Source of the DNA: Castanea sativa
Taxonomy: Eukaryota; Streptophyta; Magnoliopsida; Fagales; Fagaceae
Assembly: GCF_040712315.1 (NCBI RefSeq)
Contig: NC_134015.1
Coordinates: forward strand, 49,569,964-49,633,963
Direction: 5' to 3'
Length of the DNA stretch: 64,000 bases
Both the position numbers and the translations under genes were made by a program. Below the pieces are notes generated by a model that was not told the origin of the DNA, searched no databases, and saw only the letters and a program-made list of their open reading frames with translations. Each line of letters opens with the position of its first letter. The first letter of the stretch is position 1. Positions 22,561 to 36,303 of the stretch are shown one piece after another.

Positions 22561-24245
22561 CCAAGGAAAAGGAAAAGACGAAGTGCGTGTGGGGATTTTT
22601 TTTTGAAGGGGTGCGTGTGGGGCTTTTGATTTTGATTTTTTTTTAATTATTATTACAATAGGTTATAGTAGATTCTCTGAATTGTGTTGGGGAAAAATGT
22701 TGTAATAATTGATATAATATATGTTTTTGGGTTACTTGCTAATGCTTAACACCTTTTTGGCTTTGGAAGATTGTTGTTTGGTCTTACGTTACAGTTTAGA
22801 TCGATGTATCAATCTGAGGCTAGTGGGCTAGTCGAGGCTTTCACGAGCTTAACCGCTAGAAAGTCTTGGATAATTTTCTAGCCCAATCATGTAATGCCAC
22901 GTGGAAAAAGGATGATGGCATATTGGTTGTTGGTTGCTCGGGTGGCCAACACATTAATACTTTGTAACTTCGTATGAGACCTTAGTCCCGTTTATTATAT
23001 AATGGAGAAATATATAAATCAATATGAAGGTTGATAAACTTATAATAAAGAGCAATCACTAAGAAGTGGATATTGTTTATCTGGTAGAAATGAGAATCTT
23101 ATGATGGAGTCTTCATCATCCTGTTACCTCTTTGAGAGGTTAGAAAATTAAGTTTGCTAAAAACAAGGATCTTTAAGTTGAGGTGAGATGAGTTGAGACC
23201 AGTTGTCATTCTTAATAAGGTAGTTTCAACGTTAATGCGAGAAAGGTCAAGAAAGAAAGGACAAAAATAAGAGGGTATTTTCTGTGATGCTAATAATACA
23301 TGTATATAAAAGATTAAATTATAATAATTTACCGTTGATAAGATAAAACAAGCCAATCTCATCCATATCTCATTCCTTTTGTGAGGCAAAAATAAGAAAA
23401 TATGGGTCGAGTAAAAACCAGGTGAAACATTTAGTATTCATAATTACGAATCAAAGTATTTGTATGAAAAAAAACACACTAACTTACACACATTCTAGAT
23501 AATTAGTTGAAAAAAAGTTCAGGTACCAATTTCTTGGAATTCTAATTATAGTGACAATTGCAAGAAAAGTATATAAAAAAAAAAAATTCAGGTACCAATT
23601 TCTTGGAATTCTAATTATAATGACAATTGCAAGAAAAGTATATAAATATAATGTCACATGGTTAATTGTTTGAATCTGGCTTATCTAGTTATCTTCCAAC
23701 TTTTCAAAACTATTGCCATTTTTCTTTCTATTGGGAAAAGGAAAGTACACCAGGTAGCCGTCTCTTTCCCGCTAAATTTGGTGGTCTTTATATGCTTTTG
23801 ATAGCTATATATATAGTATATGCCACCTCTGTCTTTTTCTCATGGACCTGACTGCTTAGCAAAAGCCGAGTTATTTGGACTGGATTTACATTGTGTGTAT
23901 ACTGTATATTAAGATTATTTAAGCCTTGAGTATTAAGCCGTACACGTGTATATGGATGAATCTCAAATGTCATGTTGGTAGGGCACCTCTTTCGCCTTGG
24001 AACTAGCCCCATCCACTATTACATATTGAAAATCTTGAACCAGTTGATAGCGTGAGAATGATGGCATGTCTTTTGGCTATTTTAAAAAATAATAATAATA
24101 ATCCAGCCCCATCAAGAGGACACCTACAATAATGATGTTAAAAATCGTTTGTTTGGCATCATTATTTGCTCAATTTAATGAAAGATTATTTAGTGACATT
24201 AACAAAATAGAATCATGAAATGTGCACGAACTTGAGTAAGAGGCA
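22561..24245. other. Upstream flank of the cyclin gene, non-coding
   Basis: No gene seen. The stretch contains a 69-bp-period duplication at 23518-23645 and an uncertain SINE-tail-like snippet near 23015-23075. Confidence 0.55.
23518..23645. repeat. Tandem duplication, period 69 bp
   Basis: Two copies of TTCAGGTACCAATTTCTTGG, TCTAATTATA and GACAATTGCAAGAAAAG (23518-23578 and 23587-23645) differ by one base and are separated by an A-rich linker. Confidence 0.93.
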
Positions 24246-24247
24246 AT

Positions 24248-24390
24248 AGATTCTAATTAACTCAATTGATGAAGTTTATTGTAGTCGAATAAGAGATTTA
24301 AGAGTTTGATCTCCGCATGCATAAAAAATCAATCAGTGTTTTGATTTAATGATAAAGAACAATTATTGAGAGTTGACACTTCACTTACAA
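24248..24390 (+). mobile_element. Degenerate tRNA-derived SINE
   Basis: The text TTAACTCAATTGATGAAG (box A-like), AAGAGATTTAAGAGTTTGAT followed by CTCC (box B-like), AAAAATCAATCAG, TTTAATGATAAAGAACAAT aligns in order with the intact SINE at 50061-50210 but is more diverged. No clear target duplication. Confidence 0.6.
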
Positions 24391-24689
24391 AACATCTGAC
24401 GAGATATGACGAGGTGGTACACCATATATAGACATATAGTGGCTCTGGTTTGGGCAAAATGATTCTATCTAGGCTCCTAGCATGTTGATAATTGATAAAT
24501 AATTTAGATGCTAGATGAAAATTGTCAGACTTTGAATTCATTTCTTTCAAGACCCAAAAGGAAAAATAGGAAAGGAACCATAAAAAAATAAAAACACAAA
24601 AACAAAAAAAAATACAGTAATGGAAGTGACAAGGCATCAAAGAAACAGCTGGAGCTCTGCAAAAAAATTGCAACCAATATCTACCATTC

Positions 24690-25092
24690 AAGTTGAATTT
24701 TCTTCCTACCCATGGTTGGCCAAAGAGGACACTCACGTGTTATGGGTATGCCCAGTAATAAAGGCAGTGTGGAGAAGAAGTCGCTGTACACATTATAACT
24801 TCACGGGTGTTCATCATAGTATGATTGACTTTCTACAGGAATTAGGGCTTGAGATTTTTTTGTAACATTATTTATAGTTGGTTTCTGTTGAATAACAATT
24901 AGGGTTGCAATAGTATAACTATTTTATTGATTAGATTGTCCAAAGGGCTGAGAATAATGCTACCCAATTCATAGAGATTCACTCAATTTGTTGTCTTGTA
25001 GGCCTCTCTCATAATTTGATTTGGATGCCCCCTAGCTTGTATTGTGTAATGTACTGCTCAAGTGAGTGCACTTTTTAGAAAGAAAAAAAAAT
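24690..25092 (+). mobile_element. LINE (L1-type) 3' remnant with RT zinc-binding and RNase H tail
   Basis: The plus-strand frame reads EDTHVLWVCPVIKAVWRRS near 24727-24783. This matches the Cys/His zf-RVT segment that follows RT in plant LINEs. About 150 bp later come RAENNATQF and HNLIWMPPSLYCVMY (24948-25045), resembling the end of the LINE RNase H domain. An A-rich tail (25079-25092) follows. The body is 5'-truncated and frame-disrupted, as is usual for old LINE copies. Confidence 0.6.
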
Positions 25093-26330
25093 TATTTTAG
25101 TGTGTATGTTTAGGAATTGTTTAAAAAATATTTGTTGTCTCAACTTTTTAACAAATAATCTAGTTTTTTTTTTTTTTTGAAAAAAAAAAAGGATTTTAGC
25201 TTTTTGTAACACATTTAATATAGATGTTACTAAAAACTATATCTTTTGGTAAACATAACTATGTAAATAAGCAATTTTGAAACCGGCACATATCTAAAAC
25301 GCTATAAAACTTTCATCCGTTACATTTTTTTATTTATTTGAATTTTCACTGACATTTTTATTTAGAATGAAAAATAAAGGGAAAGAATTTCCTCCAATTA
25401 AATGCTCAAATTCTCTCCCAATTATAATCTGATGTGTGGTGTGGCATGTGACACATAATCTATTTTAAATTTCATGAGATGTTTTCCTTTCTAAGTGGGA
25501 ACATACTAATTATTAGCTGTTTTTGTTGTTGACATTTTGGTAACAAATAGTAAATCTGGTTGGAGATTAATTTATGTACCAGAAGACATTTGATATGGGA
25601 GATGAACAGAATATGGGAGTGTTAATTAGAATCATTCACTCCCCCATCCACAATATTTCAATCATAAATTCATTATTGACTCTTAAAGTTTTGGTCTTTG
25701 TTTGGTTTTAAATTTTTTTTTGTGCAATTTTTTTTTTCGTATTTATGTGTGATGGAACTTGCCGGCTATTAAAGAAATTAACTAGACTCCATCACAGTCT
25801 CAGATTTCTATTGAAATTGACACCAATTGTTGCTACAGGGCAGGCATTATTGTTCAAGAATATATAGACGAAGCCAAAACTAAACCATGCATTTCGCTAA
25901 ACCGTACCAACAAGATTGGTGAAGTATTTTTCTTATTGACAGAACAAATTTGTCAAAATCCTTCTAGGTTCATGTGCCTGATTTGTTGAATTTTCAATGC
26001 CAGGTAATAATGTCGGCAACTACATTCCTAATCTAATAAACCCTCAAATTATAAGGAAAAAAAATTCTATCAATTCTATATCTCTATTACAAAAATTTAT
26101 AAACTGATGGGATGATAAAATGTGATTCTTACCGATCAACAACAATAATAGATAAGTTTTAGAATTACATTTCCAAAAGTTTAAAAATTATTTTCAATAT
26201 GTTTAGAATTTTGATAATAAAATATGATTGATGTCACTATAATAACATAGTAAATTTTTTAATCAATTATGTTAAATTTAGACCTCTAAAAAACACAATT
26301 TGTTAAACCAAATTTAATAGCCAAATTGTT
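25093..26330. other. Non-coding AT-rich stretch
   Basis: I see no ORF with recognisable content, no RNA gene and no clear repeat termini here apart from poly-T/poly-A tracts at 25156-25190. Confidence 0.5.
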
Positions 26331-26339
26331 ACTTAAGTC

Positions 26340-27000
26340 AATTGAGCAGATCTAGGTTAATAATAATAAATCATATCATACAAAGCAGAAGATTAAAAAA
26401 CACAACAATATGATGATGTCGGAAAACCAATGAAATCGTCTAGTTTCAGTGTAAAAAAGTTGGGGAGGGTTTAACCTAAACAATCCACAAGGCAACAATT
26501 CACTAATAGAATTAAAGTTTTTGCAATAGACTTAACCCTAAATTTACTTTACCTCTAGTAGTATTTACTCACGTGATATGTTGCATGTAAACACTCTAGT
26601 TTGTGACTCTGAGAACTACACTTAAAGGTTTAGATCATCAACTATGATGACTAGTGATGACAACAACTTCTCCAACACCGGATCATCAGTTTCTTCAAAG
26701 AATATTACTAATAAAAGATTTTAGATAACTTTGGGTACAAAAACCCTAGATCTACAATAGGAGGCACAAGAAGCACTCTTCTCTATCTAAAAACCACATT
26801 TAGGGTTAGCTTATAATGTCCTCTAAATACTGCAACAAGCAGATCATGATTTGAGTTTCAAACGGACAAGTTTGGGCTAATTAGCTGAACTTAAAATTCT
26901 ACAGGACTGCATCCTGATTGGTCGAACCAGAGTTTCGATTGATCAAACATAGCATGTTTCTAATTCCTGAACATACAGCTTCCTTTTTCTTGTGTTTTGA
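26340..27000 (-). repeat. Possible degenerate LTR or transcribed-repeat remnant
   Basis: Compared with its AT-rich surroundings this stretch has higher complexity. It contains text I associate with a widespread plant LTR family (for example, on the minus strand, TTCATTGGTTTTCCGACATC and a CTAGGGTTTTTG motif). No TG/CA ends, primer site or coding could be fixed, so this is a weak call. Confidence 0.3.
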
Positions 27001-27972
27001 CTTATAATACCTTGAGTATTATCTAATATACCCTATATACTCTAAAATCTATATCTACATAAGTTTGTATTCATGATCTGTCAATTGTTCTAAACTTTTA
27101 GAACCTAATAAATTATTTATAATTAGTGATATATTGTAAGAATTATGTAATAAATTCATAATATCATAGCATTAATCTAATATTTATGTTGTGTATTTAA
27201 AGTTGATACATCAATTTATAAAATTTATATAATAACATATTTTACTAATATCCATAGTATCACTCAATTAAAATAGTTGCACGCATTCAATGGGACTTAA
27301 TCAATCTTCTTTAGGTGTACTTATAATATTTCTCTCAATATTAGCTCTCTAATCACCTTGAGATTTGGTCACCTTGTCGTCCACCCATGGAACAAAATAT
27401 AATTGGTATTCATGGCATGCATGTCCCTACTGCATACATTAATCACATACCCTAGATACTAAATTTCATTGTTTCTTCTACAAATTAAATGACTGATTTC
27501 AGTCAGTTTGGATTTTTCCCTTTGGGCTTAGAGCTTGGTCCTACACTATGGCCAATCAACAAATGTTTGTACATTCAGTAAATTATGAAAAAAAGAGGAT
27601 GGTCATCAAGTTGATTTGTACTAAAACCTTTGCAAATTTAAATTTTAAACCACTGCATTAATGATAATAGGGTTGAATTTAAGAGAAGAATGGGTCACAT
27701 CAATTGCCACATGATTTAAGGTAAATTCTGCCAATCGTTTTTTCAAAGAGTACGCAATAGAGATAATGGTAAAAATTCGTGACATAAAGAGCAAAAGTTT
27801 GGTTTCGATTGTAAAGTTATTAATATTTTGTGAATTGATGAAAGTACCCTCACCCATAAACTTCCTAACTTTTGGTGGAGCCTGGACTTGCTTTAACATA
27901 TTGAATAATTTGAACCCCATAAAAGATGTGCATAGTTAATGAAATGATGAACAAAAGTTATCAATCTCATTC

Positions 27973-28017
<45 letters not shown>

Positions 28018-28507
28018 GACTATTATTCAACATTTTGAAGTTTGAACTCCTAAAAGTTGCTTATAGTTTATGTGAAATGAAAAATAAAGGCTCCGGGTTC
28101 TGTATAAAAACCAATTAGAGGTTAAATTATATATCACGTTGATCATGATGAGTTTAAAAGTTTAAAACTACTACTTTAAACCAAACTAGCTTCCTAACAT
28201 AGGAGGTGGATAAGTTTAGTGCTTTAATCAATAATTTTTAATTTTAACATTAATTAGTTGACTAACTCAAAAAAAAAAAAAAAAAAAAACCACGTTTTAC
28301 GGTCCAGCTGAGGCAACGGAATATTGTAACCCTCACAAGTCACAACTGATCACAAAAATGAATCTCATCATTCTCATGTACTTAACTCCCCGATTAATAG
28401 TAAGAGCTAATTAAGGATTGTAATTTTTGAGAGAAAGTTAGATTAGGTGGCCCTTCATCAAAGGCATTCAAAGCTGATGGGGTTAAATATCCTTTATTCT
28501 GTATAAA

Positions 28508-28550
<43 letters not shown>

Positions 28551-29020
28551 ATCTACTGATTTACAAATATTTATAAAAGTATGAAGGTAGACCAATTTTT
28601 AAAATTTCTTGAATTAATGAAGTGATTTGTATCTTATTATTTGCATCTGTCACCTTGAGTAGATAGCATTTTGCATAATTAAAAAAAGTTCTTATACATG
28701 TTAGCTTTCAATTTATAATATTCAGTACTCAATTATCTTTCATATGCTTAATATAATAAATTATCTAAATTGAAAAAAATAAAAATCACCATTATGTATA
28801 AAATAAAAACATATTGGCATGACCCCATCATTGCTTGATGAGGCACAATCTACTATAGTTTCTCCTTTCATTGTTACATGCAACTATCAATCCAACTTAA
28901 TGCCACATAAAAATATTGGAAATTTTTTTATAAATATTGTAAAAATAAACAATAAATTTATTATGTAATGTGTAATTAGTGGACCATTACTTCCCCTTCT
29001 ACGTCACTTGAATATAAGCT
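27001..29020. other. Non-coding stretch with microsatellites
   Basis: It holds a (CT)n tract at 27976-28016, a poly-A run at 28269-28289 and (AT)n at 28510-28545. No supported gene; the minus ORF at 27645-27920 has no recognisable features. Confidence 0.55.
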
Positions 29021-29025
29021 ATTAA

Positions 29026-29405
29026 GAGCACTTGTAGCAGTGGAGCTAAATAGCTATATAGCTATTTTAACTCCATCAAAACACCCAAAAAAAGCATACA
29101 GTAGTGAAGCTAAATCTATATTTTTTTATCATTGCTACAGTGCACATCTATAGATAGATGTGCACTATTCATGAGAGCTAAAATTTAATTTTTTTATATT
29201 TTGTGTTCACATTACCTTTTTATTGTGGTGAGATGTATTATTTTATTGTGGTAGATATATTATTTTATTGTGATGTTTATATTATTTTATTGTGTTGAAA
29301 GTTAAAATAGATCCACTGCTGCAGTATGTGTGTAGGTAAAATAGATAAAGTAACTTTTAGTAGAGCTAAATTGCTAAATTTTTAGCTTCACTGCTGTGGA
29401 TGCTC
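29026..29405. mobile_element. PIF/Harbinger-type MITE, 380 bp, TAA target duplication
   Basis: The element begins GAGCACTTGTAGCAGTGGAG and ends in the imperfect inverse, so that both ends read GAGCA..AGCAGTG.AGCTAAA inward. Flanking TAA is present on both sides (29023-29025 and 29406-29408). TAA/TTA duplication with TIRs starting G is the PIF/Harbinger signature. The middle holds a perfect 13-bp palindrome (29139-29166). No transposase is encoded. Confidence 0.85.
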
Positions 29406-29408
29406 TAA

Positions 29409-32400
29409 CCACCTTTGAAATATACACTATTGCATGCTTTTTTTCCATGTTTGAGATAAAGAAATCCCTTTTATAAATTCGAAAAAATCTTTTATATCAT
29501 TCACATATATAGTGGATAATGAGTAACATTAGAAGCAAACTGCAAGAGGTGGTTGGGGGTGTTCCTCAACCACAAATCATCATTCCTTGACTCCTCGACA
29601 TCCAACATATAATGGACGCAACAGGGGTATCATTCATTTTTCTTTTCTTTTTTTTTTTTTTTGTTTTTTTCCTAACTTTGATGTCCCTCGAGTGGAGCCT
29701 CAAAATATTGGTTAAAAGACTTGAATCTAGAACCTCATTTATCTACTAACTGCATTATATATGTGCTTTTCGTGTGCAACGAGACTCTTTCTTTATTTTT
29801 GAGTTTAGTGTCATAATTTTTTATTCATTCAACCCTTGTCATGTCATAAATTTTAGAGGCTCGCCAATCAAAGAATTTCTAATGGCTAAAAATTAGCAAT
29901 TTAGGATGGATATTTGAGGCCAAAAACTTGTAAGGAAATAAAAATTGAAGCAAATAATTATAGAGACTCAAACAATGACAATATATAAACAAACTTGTTT
30001 GTGTTTGGTTAACTAGAAATATTAGTTGAGAAAAAGAGGAATCCTTTGTTCTGTCTTTTTTTTTTTTTTTTTTTTGTGAGTTTTGTTGACCAATATGCCT
30101 TCAATTGATTTGCAAACGCTATGTTGAGCATCTCTCCTACAAAGTTTTGGTCTTCTGTTGATTTCTTTTTCTCTATCAATATTTTAGGAAGGGATATTTT
30201 GCATAAGGTTCCTTTTTTTTTTTCCCCCCCAGTCTTTTTGAATGTTGTGAGTTAAGGTTGTATTAATCATTTAAACGTGTGTTAGTGAGAGGTGTGCATC
30301 CAGGAAACCGCGCACTGGTTCAATTTGAATTGAATCTGTGTAGTAGAAGCTTAATTATACAAGTTTAACAATTTGTTTTAAATTTAAAAATGTATGGCCA
30401 AGATTTTTGAAGTTTATCCATTTTTTGAGATTATAAAATAAATCAAAGAACCACTAAATCAACCGTTCATATTCGCTAATGCCGTGTTGGGTAGGATATT
30501 GCTTCATCTTCTGTGTTGCTGCTCTATATTTCCACATCAAGACTCAATAGACCAGTTCTTAAAGCTAGTACCTTTATAGCATATCATAAAAAAGAATATA
30601 TTCCTATTGCAATTTTGTTTGTGTATGACTACTGTATGTATTGCAAAAAAAATGACGTCATGATTATTGGAAAAAAAAAAAAAACTTAGCAATATAACAA
30701 AACTCATCATACACAACGTAAGCCTATGTAGTATGTATGATCAAAATATATGTGTCCTAATCAAGAAGGTGCATTGCCACACAACTTGGGGATGAGAAAT
30801 GGGGATACGTTAGACTTATTTAGATATGTGGGGGAGCTTTATTTATACAATCTCTTTCCCATACCATTGGACAAGGTCCCAGAAGCCTAGCTGGGTCTAT
30901 CCCATTTAGTTTTTTGATCATTGATTACCTATAAATACAAAGTGGGAACATCATTTTCAGCACTATTTTTCCCTTTTCTCTATATCTATAGTTATTTCAG
31001 CCTTGTATTATTTGCCTCTCACATAGACAAGAGTCACAAGACTAGTAGGGGTTGGCATGACATTTTTTTCTTTCTTGATCATCTTTTTCTCTTCCCCCCA
31101 ATTGCTTGATAAAGTTAAGAAGAAATTCGAATTTATGAAAAGACCCAATTGATGGTGAGATTTATATGACCAAATTGAGTGTTATTTAAGGACCTTTGGA
31201 TTCGGGTATATGTTCCTATCCAAGGCTTAGACTCTCCAAAAAAATTATAGGACCCATTAGGCCCTTTTGGACTTTGGCCGGTGAAGGTGGATTAAGATGG
31301 ATTTTATTTGGACATTTTTTGTCTAACCTCATTGAATTTTTGTTTGAATGTTAGGTCACGTACTTCTTTTTTTCACCTTTTTATTTAATATTTTACTGCA
31401 TATAATGATTATTTTAGTGTCAACAATTATATGATGCTACAATGAGTATTAAGTTATTCACTATCAAACCCACATTATGTGTTTTTTCTTCACTATGCTT
31501 CAAAGTTGGGCAGTCTAGTTGGTTAAATTAATCACTAGCATAACGCGCCAATAATTATGAGTTTGTAATCACTTTCAAAGTGGCCAGAACTTGTAGATTT
31601 TGGCTAAAGTATAAATCTTTTTTTATGCCACACCCGTCTTAATCCACTGACAAACTAAGTTTAATTATAACTTTACTAATCAACCTTGTCTATTACAATT
31701 TATCAGCGTGTTCTTAATGTACATCATGATCCTGCTTAGGCAAATAAATTGATCAATCCAACTTAATGCATCTAATTAGAAACGTTATAACTATATCTGA
31801 AAGCTCAAATATAAAAACATAGTTGTAAATTATAACTTTACAATATGAAGCATCATGGAAATAGACAGTGATCTTTTTAGCATCAATGGTATGGTTCGGA
31901 TAAACAATATCAATCATTCATTGTTCAAAACTATATGGGTTTTGAGAAACACTTTTTTCATCCAAAACGGCAAAACTTCTGTCTGAGAGTTGTCTAAAAT
32001 TAATAAAGCAATGAAAATTTTGCTACAAAACTTATCCATGTCGTCTTCAATCTTTTCATTCTTTTTTCTTTTCTTTGGAATCCTTCATAATTCATATTGG
32101 CAGGCACCATTTGTTTATAATTGAGCAATTGGCTGACCCCATACCTTAGCTAAAATTTTCAACCAATATAAAAATATATGGATATCGAAGATCCAGAATT
32201 TCCGCTCATTATAAAGTGACAAACCGGCTTGTCCATCATCACAACTCTTTCTCAAATATATAAGAAATTAAAAGATAGTTCATAAATGTTATTGGTTGTT
32301 AAAATCTATTGATATTGTATACAATAATACATATATAAAATGAAGGAGAAAAAAAAAACTACCGAAAATTAATCTGAATAAAGACCACGCAGAACCAGTG

Positions 32401-34200
32401 GAGTAAATTGACTTGCAGGCATATTTATGAGAACAACGTACTAACCTACCATACAGAAACCAAGCAGCCTCACAAAGTCTTGAAGTCTCAACCTCCCCTT
32501 TTGACTACTCCTAATGTCAATCAACTGGTAATTCAAATTCTAGAACATGATGGACATCTCTACTAACCTCATGCCAATGTCTGAAGAACCATATAACCCC
32601 CAGGCCCCAGTCCAGATTGACTTTGCATTTGTGCTCACACTTCTCTTTCTTAGTCTATCTTTTGTTTAATGGATTTTGTTAATGAGTAGTCTAAGGACAC
32701 AAGTTAAGATTTTTTTTTTCTTATTCAAGACTCGAGAGTATTTATTAGATCGAGAAATATCAGTTTAGACAATAGAAAAGAAATATGAGAGATATTCTTC
32801 GATTTAGACCAGCGTCTCTTCATTATTAGTTTGAGTGACTCTATTACAATGGAACACAATTTTGATACATTTAATAATTTATTAGATGATGTTTTTGATA
32901 TCTTTCAAAAATTAAAGCCAGACTTGTATACAGATATCCTGAAAAGAAAAACACAAGCAATCTTCACAAATTAAACTGTATATTACAACTTACAATTGAT
33001 TTTTTTTTTTTTTTTGTTTAACATGATCATTCTTTTAATCAGTGTTCCTCAGTCCCCTACTGTTGTCTATGATACTCAAAAAAGTAAGCCTGACGTTTGT
33101 ATCATGTTCATATCAAATCAAGAAAAGATGGGAAGATATGCAACATCAGGGAGGACACTCCATGCCACAAAGTTACCTAGTCAGCAGGGAAGAGACTGGG
33201 CATGAATTGCTGGAAAGTGTTTGCTAGGTGTCTAATCTGTGGGGAAGTATATGCCACCAGCAACCTCTCTTAACTTTTTGCCAGACGGAACTTCTACACG
33301 TATAAGACTTGGAGAATAATCACACAACTATTTCAAGGTTATCTGAATCTAAAAAAAAGGGGGGTTATCTTTAACATTTTCCCCTTAATTAGAAGCTTAG
33401 AACCAAAATACTGTGAATTTGATGTACAAAAGAGCAGCTACTGAATAGTGATTACCAATTAGTCATAAAAATTAAGCCCAAGTGATGCAAGTTCTCTTCT
33501 ATTTACCTCGATAGAAACAACTGAAATTGGGTCCATTGATCACATTGATCGATGAGCCAAGCATATGTCCAAATGAACTGACTTGTGTAAACTGTGAGCA
33601 ATCTGGACAAGATTGAGTCCAACAATTACATTTCAAATGGGTAACAACCAGTGTACTTTTTGTGCCGTATTCACAATCATGAATGAATGATTGAAGTGGT
33701 TTTCTCAACATAATCAATGATCATCACTTTTATAACTGATGATATTATTATTAACCATGCTGGTTTTATGGGCTGAATGGAATTTCCCCAGTTTCAAAAC
33801 TGGGACTGTAGGCCCAGATAAATTTTGGACTCTGTTTCTCACATGGTTTGGGTCCCATCCTGCTCTGGCCCCAGCCCAAGCCCTTTAATTGCCTCATTGA
33901 TTAGCTCTGAGGTATTGTCTGTTTGGTTGGACTTTGGAGTCCTTGGACTGATTTTAGGAAGCATGGAAATGGAGGAAAGAAAATCATTTGAGAGAAATTT
34001 GCTTTTCATCTGTTTGGTATAAAAGAGAAGGGAAAGAAAGGAAATGGGTGTGATAAGATGTTTACCAACCAGTCCATAGGTTTCGAACTTTTGATCTCCC
34101 CAACTATGGGAGAATTCAGAAAGAATATTGGGTAGATAAGGTAGAATTACTATTTTAACCTCAGCTTGCACAATTCTTCACATTATGTTTTGAGATATAA
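29409..34200. other. Long non-coding stretch
   Basis: No gene supported. Poly-T tracts occur at 29650-29663, 30059-30075 and 33001-33016. Short ORFs (30921-31109, 32996-33227, 33499-33717) lack domains. Confidence 0.55.
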
Positions 34201-34202
34201 TA

Positions 34203-34364
34203 TGTCGGCAACATTTTCACAACACTAAACAACAAATCATAAGTGGTCAGTTGTTACTTGCTATTATTGGTGGGCAAAAAAAATATTTTAGTGGTGGGTT
34301 CAAATTAAAACTAGTAATAACTTATCACTTAAAATTTGTTATGAAAATGTTATGGACGTAGCAA
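34203..34364. mobile_element. Short TIR element (MITE), about 160 bp
   Basis: The left end, GGCAACATTTTCACAAC and ATCATAAGTGGTCAGTTGTTA, is mirrored at the right by the inverse of CCATAACATTTTCATAAC and TTTAAGTGATAAGTTATTA. The arms are about 50 bp and imperfect. The target duplication was not resolved. Confidence 0.55.
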
Positions 34365-34420
34365 TTTCTTGTTTTTTCTTCTTCTTTATTTTATATTTTT
34401 ATTAGATAATAGACTCTTTA

Positions 34421-34960
34421 TGTTAGAGATATATTAACTCATTAGTATAAGCCCAAGTCTAATTGTACTTTGTGTACAAGCCAAGTCTCCTACTTTTACT
34501 AGAAGTCTATTAGTCTAGGGTTTAGTCTACTATATATACACATGTTATAGTTCATTGTAATATAGGATTTGTACTACACTTTAATTTATTATTGATGTAA
34601 CCCTTTAGGGTTTCTTCCGTGGATGTAAGCCATTAGGCTGAACCACGTAACCCTCGTGTATTATTGTGTTCTATACTTTATGTTTTCGCTTCCGCATCTA
34701 TACTAGCATATTCAACATGGTGTATCAATGCTAATATTTAACATGGTATCAGAGCCACCTTTCTATGGCCATGGTTTTCTGTCCTTACGGTGTATTAAGA
34801 GCAATCTTTATCTTCCTCGGTGTTTCTTCGCTGCGTTCATCTTCTTTGTTTTTCCACTGCTACTGTCAAAACTCTTCGATATAATCATGTCACCGTTAGA
34901 AGTCACATCAATACTGCAAGACCATTATCTTCTTTGGTGTATCAATGCTAATATTTAACA
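34421..34960 (+). mobile_element. Short copia-like element: full LTR, primer site, 190-bp interior, stub of second LTR
   Basis: The LTR at 34421-34743 runs TGTTAGAGAT to ATATTTAACA and includes a TATA-like TATATATAC. TGGTATCAGAGCC (34744-34756), the initiator-tRNA-Met primer site, follows directly. After a short interior, the last 25 bases of the LTR recur (GTGTATCAATGC and TTTAACA, ending 34960). Flanks are CTTTA (34416-34420) and CTTCA (34961-34965), a target duplication with one C/T difference. Most of the 3' LTR is therefore missing or was never present. It could be a TRIM-like or deleted copia copy. No coding capacity. Confidence 0.75.
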
Positions 34961-35421
34961 CTTCACATGCATTTCATGTGTTTAGAAGTTTTTCTTTTAT
35001 TATTAATAGAAAGATATAACATTTTTAAATTGTAAACCTAAGTAATTATATTTTAAATATAAAATGTGTAAGTGTAAGGGTTGGTAATACTCTTCCACAA
35101 TATCTGCAATTTGAGAATCAAAAGAGCATTATTCGTTCCCTGCATTCCTGAGGCCTAAGAAGCGATTCCTCTTATATTGATGGGAAGCTTTATTATGGAA
35201 GTACCAGGTGATGCTATCCCCTGACTAAGAACAATGCTCTAGAACGTTGCTGCCACATCAAGTTCTCCTTATCTAGCAGCCATTAACCTCAACTTTTAAA
35301 AGCCGAATTGTTTCTTAGTACCCACCAAGTTTTTTTTTGGGTTAGAAAATCATGTTTGGATTTTTTTTTTTATGGTTTTTTTTTTTTCCTGGTTTGGCTT
35401 CTTTTATTAGTAAAATGCTAA

Positions 35422-36303
35422 GAGCATTAATTTAGCGTTAGCTTCAATGAGTTTTTTCTATTTTGACCCCAAATACTCCACTTTTGTTACTTTAACTAAT
35501 CTACTCTTCACATCTTACTGCATTAAACTCAATATTCTATCACTATTCAATTTAAATATTATTATTTCTCTCTCCAAATTAATATATATTTTTTCACCTT
35601 CTTCCCCGCTTCAACACCATGCATCATAACTATTTCTTTGCATCAGACTCATTTCTTCCTAAACCATCACAACCCTACTCTGGTAATTGTACCCAAAAAA
35701 AAAAAAAAAAATCACAGGTCACAGTCATATCTCATACCCAAATCAAACAATCATATTTCAACATCAACAACCAAATAAAAAAAAAAAGAAACAGAGATCA
35801 ACCCAACCACAAATCAACCAAACCCAATTCAACCAAAAAAAACCCACACAAACCCACGACGGTGACCATGACAGTGATACAACACTAGTGCAACCCACAA
35901 TGAAAACACACGCTTGACCAAGTCTCAACCTAGCCACCACCTCCACCCCAGATCATGATCTAATTAGCTTGAATACTCTAAACCCATTGCCAAATTAACC
36001 AACCCACGCTTAGACAGCCAATGACGATGGTGAAATCAATCAACTCAAGATAGTTTTGCTTGCTTTAATTGCAATTGAGCTTGAGAGAGAGTGAAACCCA
36101 CCTATTCATGAGAGAGAGAGAGAGAATAAAAAATGAATTAATTTGGTATAGCGAGTTACACTGTGCTTGCTCCAAGCAACGAGCCACTGTTCAAAAACTA
36201 ATTTGGTTTTTTAGCTTTGACAAGGTTGATGCATGAGTGTTTTGAAGAAAATTCACTATATTTTGGCAAAGTAGAATCATTGTTGAGCCTGCTGCAAATG
36301 CTC
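35422..36303. mobile_element. PIF/Harbinger-type element, 882 bp, TAA target duplication
   Basis: Both ends read GAGCATT inward and both are flanked by TAA (35419-35421 and 36304-36306), as in the 29-kb MITE. The inner TIR similarity is weaker. The interior is A/C-rich and non-coding, with a GA tract at 36111-36124. Confidence 0.65.

Noticed and set aside
23015..23075. Possible SINE tail (ATAATAAAGAGCAATCA)
   Set aside because: Only a short match to the SINE 3' part, without head, poly-A or target duplication.
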